From: Actinomycetes bacterium
Lineage (GTDB): Bacteria; Actinomycetota; Actinomycetes; S36-B12; CAIYMF01
Assembly (NCBI GenBank): GCA_029781935.1
Contig: JAKOVT010000237.1
Coordinates: 1 to 40,166 of the forward strand
Reading direction: 5' to 3'
Length of the DNA stretch: 40,166 bases
The position numbers were made by a program, and so were the translations under genes. This document shows, piece after piece, positions 7,609 to 16,290 of the stretch. Within the stretch, counting starts at the first letter, position 1. Every line of letters begins with the position of its first letter. Under the pieces are notes generated by a model. That model did no database searches. It was given only the letters and a program-made list of their open reading frames with translations, and was not told the DNA's origin.

Positions 7609-8850
7609 ATGAGCATCGTCGACACCTTCGTCGAGCAGCGGATGCGGACGTGGGAGAAGGCCAAGAGCCTCCTCGACCACGCCGAGTCCCAGAAGCGCGA
7701 CCTCACCGCGGAGGAGTCTCGTCAGTACGACGAGATGATCGCGGACATGGAGACCCTGCGGGGTCGGATCGACAGCGCCCGCACGGCGGAGTCCGAGACC
7801 CTCGACGCCGAGCGACGGTCCTTCGAGCTCCTCGGCCCGAACGGGTCGACCACGCACCGCAGCGACCAGGCGTTCGTCGACGAGATCCGCGCCTCGGTCA
7901 CGGCGAATGACCGGCGCCCGATCGAGGTCGGCCCCGTGCACCGCCGGTCCGGGTACCAGCCTGGCGTCGAGCGGCGAGCCCTCTCGACGGCATCCGGGTC
8001 CGGCCTTCAGTCGACGTCGTTCTACGACCAGGTGATCCTGCACATGGTGGACAGCGCGGCCGTCCTGGCGGCCGGCGCGACGGTCCTGCAGACGGAGAAC
8101 GGCAACCCGCTGAAGGTGCCCAAGACGACCGCGTTCTCGACCGCCGCGATCGTCTCCGAGGGCGGCGCGATCGGCTCGTCGGACCCGACCCTGGGCTCGG
8201 CATCGTTCGGTGCCTACAAGTACGGGTTCCTGGTCACCGCGTCGACCGAGCTCCTCGAGGACGCGTCGTTCGACGTCGCCGGCATGCTGGCCGCTCAGGC
8301 CGGCATCGCGATCGGGAACGCGTTCGGTGCGCACGCGATCACCGGCACCGGCACCGGCCAGCCGACCGGCGCGGTTACCGCCGCGACCCTCGGTGTCACT
8401 GGCGGCACGGGCGTCGCGGGTGCGTTCACAGGCGACAACCTGATCGACCTGTACCACTCGCTGGCCGAGCCCTACTCGCGGTCGAAGTCCGCGGGCTGGC
8501 TCATGCGGAACAACACCCTGGGCGCGGTCCGCAAGCTGAAGGACTCGCAGAACCGGTACCTGTTCGACGCGGCGATCCCCGACGGCATCGTGGGCGCCTC
8601 GGGCACCCTGCTCGGACGGCCGGTGTTCGCGGACCCGACGGTCGCTGCGGTCGCCCTGTCGGCGAAGTCGGTCCTGTTCGGCGACTGGTCAAAGTACTGG
8701 GTGCGCCTCGCTGGCCCGCTGCGGTTCGAGCGGTCGGACGAGTACGCGTTCGGGAACGACCAGACGACGTTCCGCTGCCTGGCCCGCATCGACGGCACCC
8801 TGCTCGACACCACCGGCGCGATCAAGTACTTCGCCGGCGCCGGCACCTGA
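7609..8850 (+). CDS. HK97-type phage major capsid protein (413 aa from ATG 7609; frame open back to a TGATG start at 7333)
   Basis: N-terminal coiled-coil delta-like region 'FVEQRMRTWEKAKSLLDHAESQKRDLTAEESRQYDEMIADMETLRGRIDSA', then HK97-fold motifs 'TENGNPLKVPKTT', 'YKYGFLVTASTELLEDASFDVAGMLAAQAG', 'ITGTGTGQPTGA', 'LLGRPVFADPTV', 'VLFGDWSKYWVR'. Confidence 0.93.
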   Translation: MSIVDTFVEQRMRTWEKAKSLLDHAESQKRDLTAEESRQYDEMIADMETLRGRIDSARTAESETLDAERRSFELLGPNGSTTHRSDQAFVDEIRASVTANDRRPIEVGPVHRRSGYQPGVERRALSTASGSGLQSTSFYDQVILHMVDSAAVLAAGATVLQTENGNPLKVPKTTAFSTAAIVSEGGAIGSSDPTLGSASFGAYKYGFLVTASTELLEDASFDVAGMLAAQAGIAIGNAFGAHAITGTGTGQPTGAVTAATLGVTGGTGVAGAFTGDNLIDLYHSLAEPYSRSKSAGWLMRNNTLGAVRKLKDSQNRYLFDAAIPDGIVGASGTLLGRPVFADPTVAAVALSAKSVLFGDWSKYWVRLAGPLRFERSDEYAFGNDQTTFRCLARIDGTLLDTTGAIKYFAGAGT

Positions 8851-8854
8851 TCGT

Positions 8855-8904
8855 CCCTCGCCCCGGCCCGGGTTCTCGTTGCTGTCACCCGAGCCGGGGC
8901 AGGG
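8855..8904 (+). terminator. Strong hairpin downstream of the capsid gene
   Basis: CCCT-CG-CCCCGGC-CC-GGGT ... ACCC-GA-GCCGGGG-C-AGGG. Confidence 0.6.
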
Positions 8905-8910
8905 ACAGGT

Positions 8911-8971
8911 CGGGGTGCGGGCGCGCCGGGTCACCGTGTCGCCGGTGCCTTGTCGCTGCGCCCGCACCCCG
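8911..8971. repeat. Second inverted repeat with 14-bp perfect arms and a nested hairpin
   Basis: CGGGGTGCGGGCGC (8911-8924) / GCGCCCGCACCCCG (8958-8971); nested CACCG/CGGTG. Confidence 0.75.
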
Positions 8972-8999
8972 AGCACCCCACTCACGGAAGGCAACCGCC

Positions 9000-9215
9000 A
9001 TGGATGTTCGTCTCCGCCTCCAGCTCACCGGCACCCGCGACGGGCAGCCCTGGCCCCCGCCCGGCACCCTCGTCGACCTCCCCGACCAGGAGGCCGAGGA
9101 TCTCATCGCGGCGGGCCTTGCCACCGACCCTGACGACGTCGACGAGGACCAGGACGACGACGAGCTCGAGGACGACGACGAGGGCCGCGCGCTCGAGGAG
9201 CTCGGCGCCTTTTAG
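9000..9215 (+). CDS. Small acidic protein downstream of the capsid gene
   Basis: MDVRLRLQLTGTRDGQPWPPPGTLVDLPDQEAEDLIAAGLATDPDDVDEDQDDDELEDDDEGRALEELGAF. Confidence 0.75.
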   Translation: MDVRLRLQLTGTRDGQPWPPPGTLVDLPDQEAEDLIAAGLATDPDDVDEDQDDDELEDDDEGRALEELGAF

Positions 9216-9440
9216 CCCACGCACGCGCCGTGACCAGGCCGTCGGCGGCCTGCTTGACCGTCGTGCGCCAGGACGTGAGGCGTTCCGCTTCGCCGTCCGT
9301 CAGCTTCAGCAACGGTTGGAAGTTGACCACCATGCGCCCGACCTCGACCGAGATCTCCTCGTTCTGGCGACATCCGTTCCGTGGCCCGCCAGGTGTCGGC
9401 CTGCTGGGCAGCCTTCGAGGCGCTGCCGCCAGCCCTCAAG
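9216..9440 (-). pseudogene. Possible decayed coding segment
   Basis: Protein-like stretches in different minus frames: RKDLEGWRQRLE / AAQQADTWRATERM / QNEEISVEVGRMVVNFQPLLKLTDGEAERLTSWRTTVKQAADGLVTARAWAKR. Confidence 0.3.
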
Positions 9441-9472
9441 GTCCTTCCGGACCCACCCCTACCCGAGACGCG

Positions 9473-9508
9473 CGAGGACCCCGCCACAGACTCGTGACGG
9501 GGTCCTCG
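9473..9508. terminator. Bidirectional hairpin between convergent transcription units
   Basis: CGAGGACCCCG / CGGGGTCCTCG, 11-bp perfect stem, 14-nt loop. Confidence 0.65.
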
Positions 9509-9565
9509 TCGCCCGGGGTCGGCCCCGCCGCGACGGGGGAGACGCAGCAGGGCCGACGTTCGAGG

Positions 9566-9976
9566 CTACTCGACCGCGTCGAGCAGCTCCGAGATCCCCA
9601 GGAACACAAGGCGCGCCTCGGGGATCGTCAGCTCGAGCATGGTCGAGTCGTTGAGCATGAGCACCATGCGGGGGTCGCTCTCCCGCCAGCGCTGCGTGAC
9701 GTAGATCCGCAGGTCGTTCTCGAGCCACTCGAAGCCCCCGCCGCGGGGGTGCTCCCACGCGCGCGGCTTCATCACCTCGAGCGGGTCGATCACTGCGGCG
9801 TACTCGCTGTAGTGCACCCGGTCGTCGGGGTGCTGCCAGGCCGGGTCGTCCCGGTGCTGGCGCTTGCCCGCCTCGGTGCACCACGAGGGGCAGGGACCGT
9901 AGCTGCGCCCCTCGTCCTCGGCGGCCGTCTCCCTCACCCCCGGTCGCGCGACCGGAACGTTCTTCGTCGTCGTCAT
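9566..9976 (-). CDS. DUF6907-like protein
   Basis: MTTTKNVPVARPG...CPSWCTEAGKRQHRDDPAWQHPDDRVHYSEY...; paralogous to the next gene (CPxWC motif, similar C-terminal layout). Confidence 0.7.
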   Translation of the reverse strand: MTTTKNVPVARPGVRETAAEDEGRSYGPCPSWCTEAGKRQHRDDPAWQHPDDRVHYSEYAAVIDPLEVMKPRAWEHPRGGGFEWLENDLRIYVTQRWRESDPRMVLMLNDSTMLELTIPEARLVFLGISELLDAVE

Positions 9977-10347
9977 GACTGCACCCCCGGCACGGTCGTC
10001 AGTACCTCGGCCGCCCGGGCGACCATCGCCGCGAGGTCGCGGAACTGGTCCACCTCGAGCGTGCTGTCGCGACGCGCACCCCCGATCTGGAACTCGACGG
10101 CGTTGCCGGCCATGTTGATGTTGACCTCGGGCGGCACGTCGTAGCCCAGCATCAGGCGGGACACCTCGCTCAGGACCAGGCGGACGTCGGTGTCCTCGTC
10201 GATGGATGCCAGCACGCGTGTGTGCCAGATGTCGTCGAGGGTCCTGACCTCCCGACTGTGGTCTGCGGTGCACCAGTCGGGGCAGTCGAGGCGGATCGGG
10301 ATGCTCACTGTCCGGCCCTCGCTGGTCGGTACGGTGTTCGTGGTCAT
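9973..10347 (-). CDS. DUF6907-like protein
   Basis: MTTNTVPTSEGRTVSIPIRLDCPDWCTADHSREVRTLDD...; 4-bp overlap with the previous CDS. Confidence 0.72.
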   Translation of the reverse strand: MTTNTVPTSEGRTVSIPIRLDCPDWCTADHSREVRTLDDIWHTRVLASIDEDTDVRLVLSEVSRLMLGYDVPPEVNINMAGNAVEFQIGGARRDSTLEVDQFRDLAAMVARAAEVLTTVPGVQS

Positions 10348-10456
10348 GCGGAACTCACCTTTCCGTGTGTCCTGGCCCGCCTGGGATTCGTGCCCGGGCG
10401 GGCCGCCTTGCGTTGGTGCGGGAAGCCGTCCCGCGGCGGATGGTGCCGCGAGTCCC

Positions 10457-10478
10457 GTTGTCCCCCTGCGTTGTCCCC
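10457..10478. repeat. Putative integrase arm-type site (right)
   Basis: GTTGTCCCCCTGCGTTGTCCCC, same orientation as 3119-3139. Confidence 0.6.
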
Positions 10479-10537
10479 AGACGCAGCAGAGGCGGCACCC
10501 GCTCTCGCGTGTACCGCCTCTGACCTGCTGCGATTTC

Positions 10538-10613
<76 letters not shown>

Positions 10614-10699
10614 AGTGGTGCCTCCGCGCGGTCGCCCGAGCGGCTCCGGAAGATTACCCCACCGGCGCGGTGAGACCGAAAACGACTCCTCGCCGCGGC

Positions 10700-12292
10700 T
10701 CACCCGCCCGGCTCGACGTCGGGCGCGCCGTAACCGCCCCCGGCCGAACTCGTGAACGACACCGTGTCGCCTCGGCGGTAGCGCAGATAGCCCTTGCCGG
10801 GGATCGTCGTGAACTCGGTCTCCCCGGCCCGCCGCAGTCGCACGACGGCGGCCGCACCCGGGAGCCCCCCGTCGCGGCCCTTGGCCGCGAACTCCGGGCG
10901 TGTCTGCTCGACGTAGTGGGTGCCGTCGCCGTGGTCGGCGAGCAGCGTGATGTCGCGACGCAGCGCCATACCCCCGCGGTGCCGTCCCGCGCCGCCGGAC
11001 CCCTCGACGAGCTCGGTGCGCTCGACTCGCCAGGGGTACTCGAGCTCGGCGATCTCGGTCGGCAGGATGGCGCAGTTGCTCGTGTAGGTGTCGAGCGCGT
11101 GCTCGCCGTCGGCGTCGCGTCGGGCCCCTGTGCCGCCGCCGAGGATGTCGGCCAGGATCGTCTCCTTGCCCCAGCGCTGATCCCACGCCCGCAGCGTCCA
11201 CGCCGGGAACGAGACGTGCGATCCGGCGATGGCCCGCTCGGGCAGGAGCTCGCCGAGGGCCTCGACCATGAGGTCGGCGATGCGCTGCACGGCGAGGTGC
11301 CGTGCCGACAGCGGTGCCGGGTGCAACGGGTTGACCAGGCTGCCCTCCGGGGCGATCACGTCGACGAGACGCGTGAGCCCGTCGTTCTGCCGCACTCCGG
11401 AGTCGCCGGCGAAGCAGCGCACAGCGAAGTAGACGCCGGCGTGCGTGCTCGCGATCGGTACGTTCAGGCCGGTGGGCACCTGGTCGGCCGTGCCTGTGAA
11501 GTCGACCACCAGCCGTGCCGCGGAGGCCCTCACGGTGACGGCGATGCGGGTGGGCGCAGCGCCGTCGATGCCGCCGTCCATGAAGCCCTCGACCGACGCG
11601 GCGCGGTCGGGCCACGAGCTGAAGAGGGCCGCGGCCCGGCGCTCGGTGTCGTCGAGCAGCAGCTCCATAGCCTCGACCACAGTGGCGCGGCCGTGGCGGG
11701 CGCACAGCTCCTGGATGCGCTCGATGCCGCGCTTGCAGGCGGCGAGCTGCGCTCCGATATCACCCATGGTCGAGTGCGGGTCGCGCACGTTGGCAGCGAT
11801 CATCGATGCGACCGCCTCGTTGCGGCGACCGCCGTCGACGTACTTGATCGCCGGGAAGATCACGCCCTCCTGGTAGATCTCGGTCGTGAGGGGGCTCTCG
11901 GTGCCGGGGTAGGTCCCGCCGACGTCGATGTGGTGGGCGATCGAACCGGCGTAGGCGACCAGTGCGCCGTCGACGTAGACGGGCATGAAGATCTGCAGAT
12001 CGTTGGTGTGCGTCCCGCCCAGGTAGGGGTTGTTGGTCAGGACGGCGTCGCCCTCGGCGAGAGCTCCGTGTGCGTCGAGCGCCGCGCCGAGGGCGAACTG
12101 CATGAGACCGAGCTGCGCCGGGATCTGCTCGCTGTGCGCGACCATGCGCCCCTGCGAGTCGAACAGGCCGCAGCAGAAGTCCAGCATCTCGCGGATGATC
12201 GGCGAGAACGACGAGCGGTACTCGACGACGGCCATCTCCTCGCTGATCGCGAAGAGCGCGTTGCCGAGGATCTCCTGGGTGACGGCGTCCAC
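10700..12292 (-). CDS. Hydantoinase B/oxoprolinase family protein
   Basis: VDAVTQEILGNALFAISEEMAVVEYRSSFSPIIREMLDFCCGLFDSQGRMVAHSEQIPAQLG...NNPYLGGTHTNDLQIFMPVY...GGAGRHRGGMALRR. Confidence 0.95.
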   Translation of the reverse strand: MDAVTQEILGNALFAISEEMAVVEYRSSFSPIIREMLDFCCGLFDSQGRMVAHSEQIPAQLGLMQFALGAALDAHGALAEGDAVLTNNPYLGGTHTNDLQIFMPVYVDGALVAYAGSIAHHIDVGGTYPGTESPLTTEIYQEGVIFPAIKYVDGGRRNEAVASMIAANVRDPHSTMGDIGAQLAACKRGIERIQELCARHGRATVVEAMELLLDDTERRAAALFSSWPDRAASVEGFMDGGIDGAAPTRIAVTVRASAARLVVDFTGTADQVPTGLNVPIASTHAGVYFAVRCFAGDSGVRQNDGLTRLVDVIAPEGSLVNPLHPAPLSARHLAVQRIADLMVEALGELLPERAIAGSHVSFPAWTLRAWDQRWGKETILADILGGGTGARRDADGEHALDTYTSNCAILPTEIAELEYPWRVERTELVEGSGGAGRHRGGMALRRDITLLADHGDGTHYVEQTRPEFAAKGRDGGLPGAAAVVRLRRAGETEFTTIPGKGYLRYRRGDTVSFTSSAGGGYGAPDVEPGG

Positions 12293-12293
12293 C

Positions 12294-14357
12294 TCAGCCC
12301 TCCCCTCTCTCGAGCAGCAGCGACCCGGCGGCGACGCGGCGAGCGGTCCAGCCCGGGAAGAGCAGCGTGGTGGTGTCCTCCTGCTCGATGAGCGCAGGTC
12401 CGTGCACCCGTTCCGCACCGATCCCGGTCCGGTCGAGCACGACGGCCTCCCGCCACTCCCCCCGCATCCACACCCTGCGCCGGCCCATCGGCGTCGACAG
12501 CGGCAGGTCCGGCGCATGCACGTCGATCGGCACCTCCGGGGCCGTGGCGACCACGCGGACCGCGACCAGCTCCATCGGCGTGCCGTCCAGCACGTAGTCG
12601 TACGCCGCGCGGTGCGCCGCCACGAAGGCCCGCTCGGCTGTCGTCACGGCGTGCTCCCCCACCCGGCCGTCGTCGTCGACGGGCAGCGGGACGGTGAGGC
12701 TGTAGGCCTGCCCGCTGTAGCGGAGATCGGCTGCGAACGAGAGCGTGCCGCTGCCCGCGTGACCGCTCTGGTCGAGCAGCGCGCGGGCCCTGGCAGCGAG
12801 AGCGTCGACCTGCTCCTGCAGCTCGGCCCGCACGATGCGGTCGGTGCCTCGGACCCAGCTGCGTCCCAGGTCGTGGCGGACGTCGGTGAGCAGCAGCCCG
12901 AGCGCCGCTGTCACGCCGGGGTACAGCGGTACGAGCACGGAGGTCATGTCGAGCTCCTCGGCCAGCGAGCACCCGTGCATCGGACCGGCACCCCCGAGCG
13001 CGACCAGGGTCATCGAGCGCGGATCGATCCCGCGCGCGACCGAGATGACGCGCAGCGCCGAGGCCATGTTCGCGTCGGCCACGCGGATGATGGCGGCGGC
13101 GGCGTCCTCGACGCCCGCGGCCATCGCATCCGCCACGTGGGTGCGCACGGCCGACTCGGCGAGGCCAGGGTCGAGCTTGAGGTCGCCGCCCAGCGTGCGC
13201 TGCGCGGTGAGCGTCCCGAGGACGACGTGCGCGTCGGTCACCGTCGGCAGCTCGCCGCCCCGTCCGTACGCCGCCGGACCAGGGACGGCGCCAGCACTGT
13301 CGGGGCCCACGCGCAGCGCACCGAACGCGTCGACGTGCGCGAGCGAGCCGCCGCCGGCGCCGATGCACAGGACGTCGACCTGCGGCAGGTTCACGCGGTG
13401 CCCCGACTGCTCGCCGATCCAGCGCACCTGCGGCTCGCCGTCCCGCACGACGGCGAGGTCGGCCGTGGTCCCGCCCATGTCGAACGTAAGCAGGTCGCGA
13501 AGGCCCGCAGCCGCAGCCAGTCGAGCAGCACCGACGACGCCTGCCGCAGGGCCGGACGTCACCAAGGACACGGGGAGGTCGGCGGCGGTGCGCGCCGCAG
13601 CGAGCCCGCCGTTGGAGCGCATGAGGTGCAGCGGCACACGGACTCCGCGCCGGGCGACCGCGTCGGCGAGCCGGGCCACGTACCCGCCGACCAGGGGCAG
13701 CAGAGCGGCGTTCACGGCCGTCGTGCTGGCCCGCAGGAACTCCCGGATCTCGGGGGCCACGTCGCTGGAGATCGTGACCGGCACGCCGGGCAGCTCCCGC
13801 CGCAGGATCTCGGCCACCCGCTGCTCGTGGTCGGCGTTGAGGAACGAGAACAGCAGGACCACCGCCACCGACTCCACGCCGGCCGCACGCAGCTGCTCCG
13901 CTGCCGCGACCACGGAGGCTTCGTCCAGCGGTTCGAGCTCCTGGCCCTCCGGGCCGATCCGGCCGACGACCTCCGTGCAGCGCTCGCGCGGGACGACCGG
14001 TCGGGGCTCCGGCGTCCAGAGGTCGTAGACGTGCCGGCGCTGCTGCGTGCCGATCGCGAGCACATCGCGGAAGCCGCGGTTGGTCACCAGTCCGGCCCGC
14101 GCCAGCGTGTCCTGCACCAGCGCATTGGTCGCAACGGTCGTCCCGTGGGCCAGGAAGTCGATGTGCGACGCCGGCAGGCCCGAGCGCGACTCGAGCACCG
14201 ACAGGCTCTCGAGGAAGCCGACCGAGACGTCGTCCGGGGTGGAGGGAACCTTGGCGATGTGCAGGCTCCCGCCACGGTCGACCACGACCGCATCCGTGAA
14301 GGTGCCGCCGACGTCGATCCCCACGCGTACGTGCGGCTCTGCACTGCGGTCCGGCAC
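12294..14357 (-). CDS. Hydantoinase A/oxoprolinase family protein
   Basis: VPDRSAEPHVRVGIDVGGTFTDAVVVDRGGSLHIAKVPSTPDD...LTFDMGGTTADLAVV...GGAGPMHGCSLAEEL; AGGAGG upstream of GTG 14357. Confidence 0.95.
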   Translation of the reverse strand: MPDRSAEPHVRVGIDVGGTFTDAVVVDRGGSLHIAKVPSTPDDVSVGFLESLSVLESRSGLPASHIDFLAHGTTVATNALVQDTLARAGLVTNRGFRDVLAIGTQQRRHVYDLWTPEPRPVVPRERCTEVVGRIGPEGQELEPLDEASVVAAAEQLRAAGVESVAVVLLFSFLNADHEQRVAEILRRELPGVPVTISSDVAPEIREFLRASTTAVNAALLPLVGGYVARLADAVARRGVRVPLHLMRSNGGLAAARTAADLPVSLVTSGPAAGVVGAARLAAAAGLRDLLTFDMGGTTADLAVVRDGEPQVRWIGEQSGHRVNLPQVDVLCIGAGGGSLAHVDAFGALRVGPDSAGAVPGPAAYGRGGELPTVTDAHVVLGTLTAQRTLGGDLKLDPGLAESAVRTHVADAMAAGVEDAAAAIIRVADANMASALRVISVARGIDPRSMTLVALGGAGPMHGCSLAEELDMTSVLVPLYPGVTAALGLLLTDVRHDLGRSWVRGTDRIVRAELQEQVDALAARARALLDQSGHAGSGTLSFAADLRYSGQAYSLTVPLPVDDDGRVGEHAVTTAERAFVAAHRAAYDYVLDGTPMELVAVRVVATAPEVPIDVHAPDLPLSTPMGRRRVWMRGEWREAVVLDRTGIGAERVHGPALIEQEDTTTLLFPGWTARRVAAGSLLLERGEG

Positions 14358-14467
14358 GGCTGCCTCCTGCTCGGTCGTCCCACGGGACGGGTCCGTGTCT
14401 CGGATCCCGGCACCCCAGGGGACAGATCCCGGGGCGACCGTTACATTCCAGCCGAGCACGAGCGACT

Positions 14468-14489
14468 CGTCATGCGTCATACGACGGAC
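14468..14489. promoter_or_regulatory. Putative operator, copy 1
   Basis: CGTCATGCGTCATACGACGGAC between divergent hyuA-like gene and regulator; 20/22 identity to 21109-21130. Confidence 0.6.
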
Positions 14490-14508
14490 ACTCCGGGAGG
14501 CGAGTGCG

Positions 14509-16266
14509 GTGGCACCGGCGACGACGCCCCGGCCGGCCCGTGAGGTGCTGGTCGACGCGGACGGCACGGTCAGGGGCGCCTCGCGCACCGTGGCCGCGCT
14601 CCCTGTCGGCATCGCTCCCTACGTCGTGGGATTCCTGACCACCCGGCACCGGCACGTGTCGTTCCTCTGGCGCGTCGACGAACGCTCCTGGGTGACGGTG
14701 CGCCTCGAGCGCCAGCCGTCCGTGGACGGGAGGGTCGAGGCGGCGCGGGTGCGGTGGACCCCGACCGAGCTGCCCGAGGGCCTCACGGCGCGCGAAATCG
14801 ACGTCCTCACGCTCGTCTGCCTCGGTCTCACCAACCAACAGGTGGCCTCCCGGCTGGGCACGAGCGCGCGCACCGTCTCGACGCAGGTCGAGCGGCTGCT
14901 CACCAAGCTCGAGCAGTCCGGCCGCGCCGGCCTTGCTGCGCTCACCGTGGAGAGCGAGCTGCTCCGGCTGCCGATCCCCGGCGGCGTCGGCCTCGAGAGC
15001 GGCCTGGCGATCGTCGACGTGCAGCGCGCGGTGTCGCAGCCGAGCGAGGAGCGTCGGCCGGCGCGCCGCACGCCGGCGCGGCTCGCGCCGCTGCACATCG
15101 GGTCCGTGCTGCCGCTCACCGGCCCTGCCTGGGCCGACGGGCTCGAGGCCCAGCGCGGAGCCGAGCTCGCCGTCGCCCAGATCAACGCGCGTGGCGGGAT
15201 CGGCGGGCGGTTGGTGGAGCAGGTCGTCGTCCCCGCCGACTTCTTCGACGCCCAGCAGGTGGTGTCCGCGTTCCGCACGCTCATCGATCTCGAGGTCGAC
15301 GCGATCATCACGTCCTACGCCAATTCCGAGGTTCCCGACGTCCTCGACCTTGTGGCGGACTTCGGCCAGCCGTTCCTGCACAACGCGACGTTCGAGGAGC
15401 AGGTCGAGCGGGTCCGCAACGACCGCGAACGCTTCGGCATGGTGTTCCAGACCTGCCCCTCCGAGATCCACTACGGCCTGGGGGCCATCCGGCTGTTCGA
15501 CGAGCTCACGGCAGGGGGTCAGTGGCGTCCGCGCACCCGCTCGATCGTCGCTGTCGAGGTCGATCTCGACAGTGGTCACACCGCCACACCTGCCTTCTTC
15601 GCGGCCGCCGAACGGTCCGGCTGGACGGTGTCCGACGTCGTCACCGTTCCTTTCCACGACGCCGACTGGGCCGCGGTGGTGTCGCGCATCAACCTCAGCG
15701 ACCCGGCCGCGGTCATGGTGACGCACTTCGTGCCGCAGGCCCTCGCCGAGTTCCAGCGGGCGTTCCGCCTCGCCGGCAACGATGCCCTCGTGTACGGCGT
15801 CTACGGCCCGTCGATCCCCCACTTCGCCGACGAGGCCCGCGAGGCCGCCGAGGGCATGCTGTGGTCGACCGTCACCGGGACGTACGACGACGAGTTCGGG
15901 CGCGCGTTCCGGCGCGACTTCGAACGGCTGCACGGGACGCCGGCGGGGTGGTCGCAGGCAGGAGGCGCCTACGACCAGGTGAACCTGCTCTCGACCGCGT
16001 GGTCGTCGACCGGGACGCCGAGCGCCCCCGAGGTGCTCTCGTTCCTGCGCAGCACCGTCTACCGCGGCGTCAACGGCGTCTACTACCTCGGCGGGAGCGG
16101 TCAGGCCGCGCTGTCCTATCCGGACGTCACGCCCGATCCCTCGCTCGGCCAGGCGCACATGGTGTTCCAGGTGCAGGACGGCACGTCGCGCCTGCTCGGC
16201 CCGGCACCGTACGGCGACGTCACCGCGTTCCGCGCCCCTCCGGGGGCGCGGCGCCGACCGGCCTGA
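14509..16266 (+). CDS. LuxR-type HTH fused to a type-1 periplasmic-binding-protein (amide/branched-chain) sensor domain
   Basis: GTG with GGGAGG upstream; HTH 'LTAREIDVLTLVCLGLTNQQVASRLGTSARTVSTQVERLLTKL'; then 'LHIGSVLPLTGPAWADGLEAQRGAELAVAQINARGGIGGR...' No signal peptide. Confidence 0.88.
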   Translation: MAPATTPRPAREVLVDADGTVRGASRTVAALPVGIAPYVVGFLTTRHRHVSFLWRVDERSWVTVRLERQPSVDGRVEAARVRWTPTELPEGLTAREIDVLTLVCLGLTNQQVASRLGTSARTVSTQVERLLTKLEQSGRAGLAALTVESELLRLPIPGGVGLESGLAIVDVQRAVSQPSEERRPARRTPARLAPLHIGSVLPLTGPAWADGLEAQRGAELAVAQINARGGIGGRLVEQVVVPADFFDAQQVVSAFRTLIDLEVDAIITSYANSEVPDVLDLVADFGQPFLHNATFEEQVERVRNDRERFGMVFQTCPSEIHYGLGAIRLFDELTAGGQWRPRTRSIVAVEVDLDSGHTATPAFFAAAERSGWTVSDVVTVPFHDADWAAVVSRINLSDPAAVMVTHFVPQALAEFQRAFRLAGNDALVYGVYGPSIPHFADEAREAAEGMLWSTVTGTYDDEFGRAFRRDFERLHGTPAGWSQAGGAYDQVNLLSTAWSSTGTPSAPEVLSFLRSTVYRGVNGVYYLGGSGQAALSYPDVTPDPSLGQAHMVFQVQDGTSRLLGPAPYGDVTAFRAPPGARRRPA

Positions 16267-16290
16267 CCCTCAAGCCGACCACAGCCGACC

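Noticed and set aside
7609-8850. HK97-fold protein as an encapsulin nanocompartment shell
   Set aside because: Has a phage-type N-terminal delta-like coiled coil and sits in an integrase/excisionase element with no recognisable cargo enzyme.
10482-10532. Imperfect palindrome next to attR (CGCAGCAGAGGCGG...CCGCCTCTGACCTGCTGCG) as a novel element
   Set aside because: Most simply a terminator-like structure downstream of tRNA-Pro or part of the att arm region.
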